Source of the DNA: Acidaminobacter sp.
Lineage (GTDB): Bacteria > Bacillota_A > Clostridia > Peptostreptococcales > Acidaminobacteraceae
Length of the DNA: 64,000 nucleotides
NCBI GenBank assembly: GCA_009881125.1
Contig: WXFH01000052.1
Coordinates: 103,634 to 167,633 of the forward strand
Reading direction: 5' to 3'
Every line of letters begins with the position of its first letter. Position 1 is the stretch's first letter. Below, in pieces: positions 61,123 through 64,000 of the stretch. A model generated the notes under the pieces. That model did not search any database and had not been told where the DNA came from. It saw only the letters and a program-made list of their open reading frames with translations. The position numbers and the translations under genes were made by a program.

Positions 61123-61418
61123 TCACATAACCTCCTCAAAGGAAATCCAGAATTTAGAATTGTTTTAAATGGGTACAATAGTCTTAGAATAGAACATTCA
61201 TAAAGTGCTTTGTTTTCTCATTTATACCCTTTGTCACAAACTTCATAATCATAATTCACGAATAAATAACCTGTAATTGCCAGTCATTGGCCGGTTACTC
61301 AACCAGAATCAAACGGAAGACCATTTTTATGAGATGGATCTGGAACCAGAGACTCTTCCGAAGGCTTAAAACAATGGCACTTTCTTGATTTATTATGCAG
61401 CTTTCGTGAGGTGATCCT
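61123..61418. promoter_or_regulatory. Divergent promoter region of the polysaccharide arms
   Basis: No gene is visible. On the minus strand TATAAA (61226-61221) with a weak TTATGA 17 nt upstream could serve the GT4 gene. Both the minus-strand arm and the initiating transferase gene must be transcribed from here. Confidence 0.35.
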
Positions 61419-62828
61419 ATGCTGCGTTGGAGAAGAAAAATAAGATATATGGCTTATATCATAATAGATATTCTTACTATTCTCTGCGCACTGCTGCTGT
61501 TCAAATCTCTGTTCAGAGGCTCTGCTGTGTCTTTGGATGAATTGAGTTCGCTTGAGTTTATTGGTCTTTGGAGTCTGGTGTCCACTATATATGTCACCCT
61601 CTTTTATTTGACCAGCCTATATGAGAATATCATTGAGGCTGAAGGAAAGTTCACTGGAAGAATTCTGATGAAAACGGCCGCATGCAGCGTCCTCGCGATC
61701 CTTCTTATTCACATTTCAACTGCCGCCTTCAAGGCGCCTATTACCTATAAATGCGTTGTGCTCTTAGTCTCCTTAATACTAATCCTTCAAACGCTTTCCA
61801 GAGCGGTGCTTAAATACATTGAATTTGGAAAGAGTGAAGCCATTCAAACCAGGAATATTTTGGTTATTGGCGCTTCAGACGTGGGCAGAAGATATGTCGC
61901 GGAAATACAAAAACACAGTTATTTAAATCTTAATATAATTGGATACGTAAAGATCCTCGACTCTGATGTTTATGATGACCTTAAGGACTTAGGGACGCTG
62001 GAGCACCTGGATCAGATCACCTCCACGCAAGTCGTCGACGAACTGGCAGTGGTTAAGCCGCTTTCCTTTGATCCAAGGATTAAAGGAAAGCTTAATCAGT
62101 GCCAGTGCACGGGCATAACGATTACTATGGTACTGGAGCTTCAAAATACTGACTTGACAAAAGCAGATGTGGCTATGGTAGGCAAAATCCCAGTTCTCAA
62201 ATTTCACTTAGTCAGCCTCAATGAAGGACAACTTTTTTTAAAGAGACTGCTTGACGTTTCCGGCGCCTTGGTTGGCATGCTGCTGTTCGGATTCGCGTTT
62301 CTGATCTTTGCGCCTTTGATCAAACTGGAATCACCCGGACCTGTCATCTTCAGGCAAGAGAGAGTAGGTAAAAACGGTAGAGTCTTCACCATGTGGAAAT
62401 TCAGGTCCATGGTCAATGACGCAGAGTCCCACAAGGATGAGTTGATGGAGAGTAATGAAATGAATGGCCATATATTTAAAATTGAAAATGATCCGCGTGT
62501 AACAAGAGTGGGTGCCTTTCTCAGAAAGAGCAGCATTGATGAGCTTCCTCAGTTTTTCAATGTTCTGAGGGGCGATATGTCCCTGGTAGGAACAAGACCG
62601 CCAACAGTAGATGAATATAGGGCATATGAATCCTCCCAGCGCTGCAGGTTGAGTATCACGCCTGGTTTGACGGGGATCTGGCAGATCAGCGGGAGATCGG
62701 ATATCAAAGATTTCGAGGAAATCGTCAAAATGGATATTGAGTACATCTCGAACTGGTCTTTGCTTTTGGATTTGCACGTCATCCTTAAAACCTTTGGCGT
62801 TGTCCTGAGCGGACGAGGTTCAAGCTAA
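61419..62828 (+). CDS. Initiating undecaprenyl-phosphate sugar phosphotransferase
   Basis: A 469-residue protein. Four N-terminal membrane segments (to about 125) precede a nucleotide-binding-like domain ('NILVIGASDVGRRYVAEI', ~148), a fifth segment near 285 and the catalytic bacterial sugar transferase domain ('KRLLDVSGALVG', 'GPVIFRQERVGKNGRVFTMWKFRSM', 'RVTRVGAFLRKSSIDELPQFFNVLRGDMSLVG', 'PGLTGIWQISGRS'). It transfers sugar 1-phosphate to undecaprenyl phosphate, the first step of repeat-unit assembly. GAGGTG precedes the ATG. Confidence 0.92.
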   Translation: MLRWRRKIRYMAYIIIDILTILCALLLFKSLFRGSAVSLDELSSLEFIGLWSLVSTIYVTLFYLTSLYENIIEAEGKFTGRILMKTAACSVLAILLIHISTAAFKAPITYKCVVLLVSLILILQTLSRAVLKYIEFGKSEAIQTRNILVIGASDVGRRYVAEIQKHSYLNLNIIGYVKILDSDVYDDLKDLGTLEHLDQITSTQVVDELAVVKPLSFDPRIKGKLNQCQCTGITITMVLELQNTDLTKADVAMVGKIPVLKFHLVSLNEGQLFLKRLLDVSGALVGMLLFGFAFLIFAPLIKLESPGPVIFRQERVGKNGRVFTMWKFRSMVNDAESHKDELMESNEMNGHIFKIENDPRVTRVGAFLRKSSIDELPQFFNVLRGDMSLVGTRPPTVDEYRAYESSQRCRLSITPGLTGIWQISGRSDIKDFEEIVKMDIEYISNWSLLLDLHVILKTFGVVLSGRGSS

Positions 62829-62849
62829 TCTGTCCAATGCGCCGCATCC

Positions 62850-62899
62850 ATTCAAAAAGGAGTTGTCAAAATGATTCAGTATCATCCTGACAACTCCTT
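62850..62899 (-). terminator. Bidirectional terminator between the sugar transferase and secreted-protein genes
   Basis: AAGGAGTTGTCA (62857-62868) and TGACAACTCCTT (62888-62899) form a perfect 12-bp stem with inner ATGAT/ATCAT pairing. On the minus strand TTTTTG follows; the plus strand lacks a good U tract. Confidence 0.8.
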
Positions 62900-62965
62900 A
62901 TCCATCTCTTTGATCAGATACCGGCTCGTTTCACCGTCTGTTTATTAAAGATCGAAATAATACTT

Positions 62966-63460
62966 TTAGTTCTTAAAGCCTGGAATTTTAAGCCATAAAC
63001 CAGATGCGTCGTCATCACCAACGTACGCAAAAGAATCTCCATCAGCCATGAAAGAAATACCGGCGGCGACATAGCCATCATCATCATCTTCAATAATTGG
63101 AGCAAATAAAGGTTTAAGCTCTGGAATTGAGAAATGCATGACAAGATCCATTTCACCGTCGAAGTTGACATCCTCCATGTGCCATCTGAGCGGTGCAACT
63201 GTCATATTGTCTGCACGGCCAAAACGGACTGAATTAGGATCAATTTCATCGACCTCAAAGATGTCATCGTTTCCGCTGAGAAGTGCTACTGGAAGGACAC
63301 CTCTGCTGTTAAAGTTAACAGCATTTGGGCAGCTGCCAGGTTTGACATCAACAAACTTCTCACCGGCAGCAAAAGCAACGCCCATAAGTAAAGTCATCAA
63401 CGTTAGGGACAGGATCATCAAAATTGTGAGCTTTCTTTCAAAGTGATTGTTGCATAACAT
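62966..63460 (-). CDS. Small secreted protein of unknown function
   Basis: A 164-residue precursor with signal peptide ending near residue 31 (VAFAAGEKF). The mature part contains 'FVDVKPGSCPNAVNFNSRG', 'VLPVALLSGND', and 'VDEIDPNSVRFGRADN', a beta-rich module that recurs at the C-terminus of diverse secreted proteins ('I-D-I-K-P-G-S-x-P-N'-type domain). It is acidic with an Asp-rich loop (EDDDDGY) that might bind calcium. The ATG at 63460 has AGGAGGG at 8-nt spacing. A mini-ORF precedes it. It sits at the edge of the polysaccharide locus and may be a matrix component. Confidence 0.75.
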   Translation of the reverse strand: MLCNNHFERKLTILMILSLTLMTLLMGVAFAAGEKFVDVKPGSCPNAVNFNSRGVLPVALLSGNDDIFEVDEIDPNSVRFGRADNMTVAPLRWHMEDVNFDGEMDLVMHFSIPELKPLFAPIIEDDDDGYVAAGISFMADGDSFAYVGDDDASGLWLKIPGFKN

Positions 63461-63491
63461 AACTTTTCCCTCCTTTGTTCCTAATTGGAGC

Positions 63492-63560
63492 TTAATAAAT
63501 AGTCTTATAACGAGCGCAGTATCCTGCAGCAATGGAATGTTTCGAGCTTACCCGCTTCAT
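63492..63560 (-). CDS. 22-codon upstream ORF with strong ribosome binding site
   Basis: AGGAGGT lies a few bases before an ATG at 63560; 22 codons follow (beginning MKRVSSKHSIAAGY and ending KTIY) before TAA at 63492. The next start codon (secreted protein) is 32 nt downstream. The strong site argues for translation, so it may be a leader peptide or a small basic peptide gene. Confidence 0.45.
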   Translation of the reverse strand: MKRVSSKHSIAAGYCARYKTIY

Positions 63561-64000
63561 TCCCACCTCCTGGTCATAAAGGAATATTGACCGCTCCATA
63601 CCTAACTTTCAATTATTCAAGAGAAGCCGTTTCTCGAAGAATTTTGACAGAATTGTTTTGGATACATAATTCTATCCCGCCAAAGTGTGACGCGCCTAGA
63701 AATATTTGGTGTTTGATTATTCGAGTCATTTATACCCAAATCGTCAAATATAATATTTATAATTTGACGATTTCGAAAACTATTTTATGTTAACTCCAAG
63801 GGGGGGGCGACTCTTGCCCATAAAGTGGGATTAAACCACAGAGAAGCACTTTTCAAATTTCATTTCTAGGTTTGACATAGAACTCATATTCCGCCTAACT
63901 AAAATTTCTAAATAAAATATTTTCTATTTCCAATATTTACAAAAAGGATTTTTCGAATCGACCTCGAATAATAGTAATATCAAGTCTTTCGAGGAGCGAT
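63561..64000. promoter_or_regulatory. AT-rich intergenic region with promoter-like elements and hairpins
   Basis: No gene longer than a few codons is seen. TTGACA (63644-63649), 17 nt, TAATTC (63667-63672) resembles a plus-strand promoter. A perfect 12-bp inverted repeat AAATCGTCAAAT / ATTTGACGATTT (63738-63749 and 63762-63773) follows. An eight-G run (63800-63807) opens a short segment with competing hairpins: GGGC/GCCC (63805-63819), CCCA/TGGG (63817-63829) and GTGG/CCAC (63825-63839). GAGGAG at 63991-63996 could be the ribosome binding site of a gene starting beyond the window. Confidence 0.45.

Overview
The window looks like chromosomal DNA of a low-to-mid G+C, Gram-positive anaerobe of the Clostridia (Bacillota). 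This is inferred from strong AGGAGG-type ribosome binding sites, frequent TTG and GTG starts, lipoprotein signal peptides, an SLH-domain surface protein, a TM1266-type hydrogenase-system regulator, a rubredoxin-type protein and a canonical c-di-GMP-I riboswitch. No rRNA, tRNA, CRISPR array, transposase or phage gene was recognised.

Positions 1-13.9 kb are mostly housekeeping and transport: an OsmF/YehZYXW-like betaine-type ABC transporter coupled to a DsrE-like protein, a GltS glutamate symporter, a PH-domain membrane protein, a PLP aminotransferase, and an ftsE-ftsX operon headed by a coiled-coil protein and closed by an atypical thioredoxin-like gene. A GNAT acetyltransferase, a nitrilase-family amidohydrolase and a 53-residue zinc-ribbon protein follow.

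Positions 13.9-23.9 kb hold a catabolic operon on the minus strand: two complete aconitase-X (large plus small subunit) pairs, a TRAP transporter (dctP, dctQ, dctM), a LarA-type nickel racemase homologue and a HisC-like aminotransferase. A FadR/GntR regulator is encoded upstream, and the same palindrome (core ACCTGTATACAGGT) lies before both the operon and the regulator gene. The substrate is probably a hydroxy acid or hydroxyproline-like compound, but the exact pathway is not known from sequence.

Positions 24-37 kb carry an intracellular alpha-amylase, an Ntn-hydrolase-like protein, small redox and stress genes (flavin-binding protein, aldo/keto reductase, OsmC, isochorismatase-like, rubredoxin-like), a TrkA potassium-channel regulator, a large lipoprotein of unknown function and a DUF401 transporter.

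Positions 37-63.5 kb form a cell-surface and extracellular-matrix region. Two large secreted GLUG/tandem-95 proteins (one with three SLH anchors) diverge from a secreted beta-helix protein preceded by a c-di-GMP riboswitch and a consensus promoter embedded in an inverted repeat. Next comes a Wzx/Wzy-type polysaccharide locus in two convergent arms: GT2, CDP-glucose synthesis, GT4 and a radical SAM/SPASM enzyme on the plus strand; glycosyltransferases, Wzz-like co-polymerase, flippase, polymerase, CDP-glucose 4,6-dehydratase and a 3,5-epimerase on the minus strand. The initiating sugar-phosphate transferase lies divergently at the outer end. A small secreted protein with an upstream mini-ORF closes the region. 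Together this suggests a matrix or capsule module in which at least the beta-helix protein responds to c-di-GMP.
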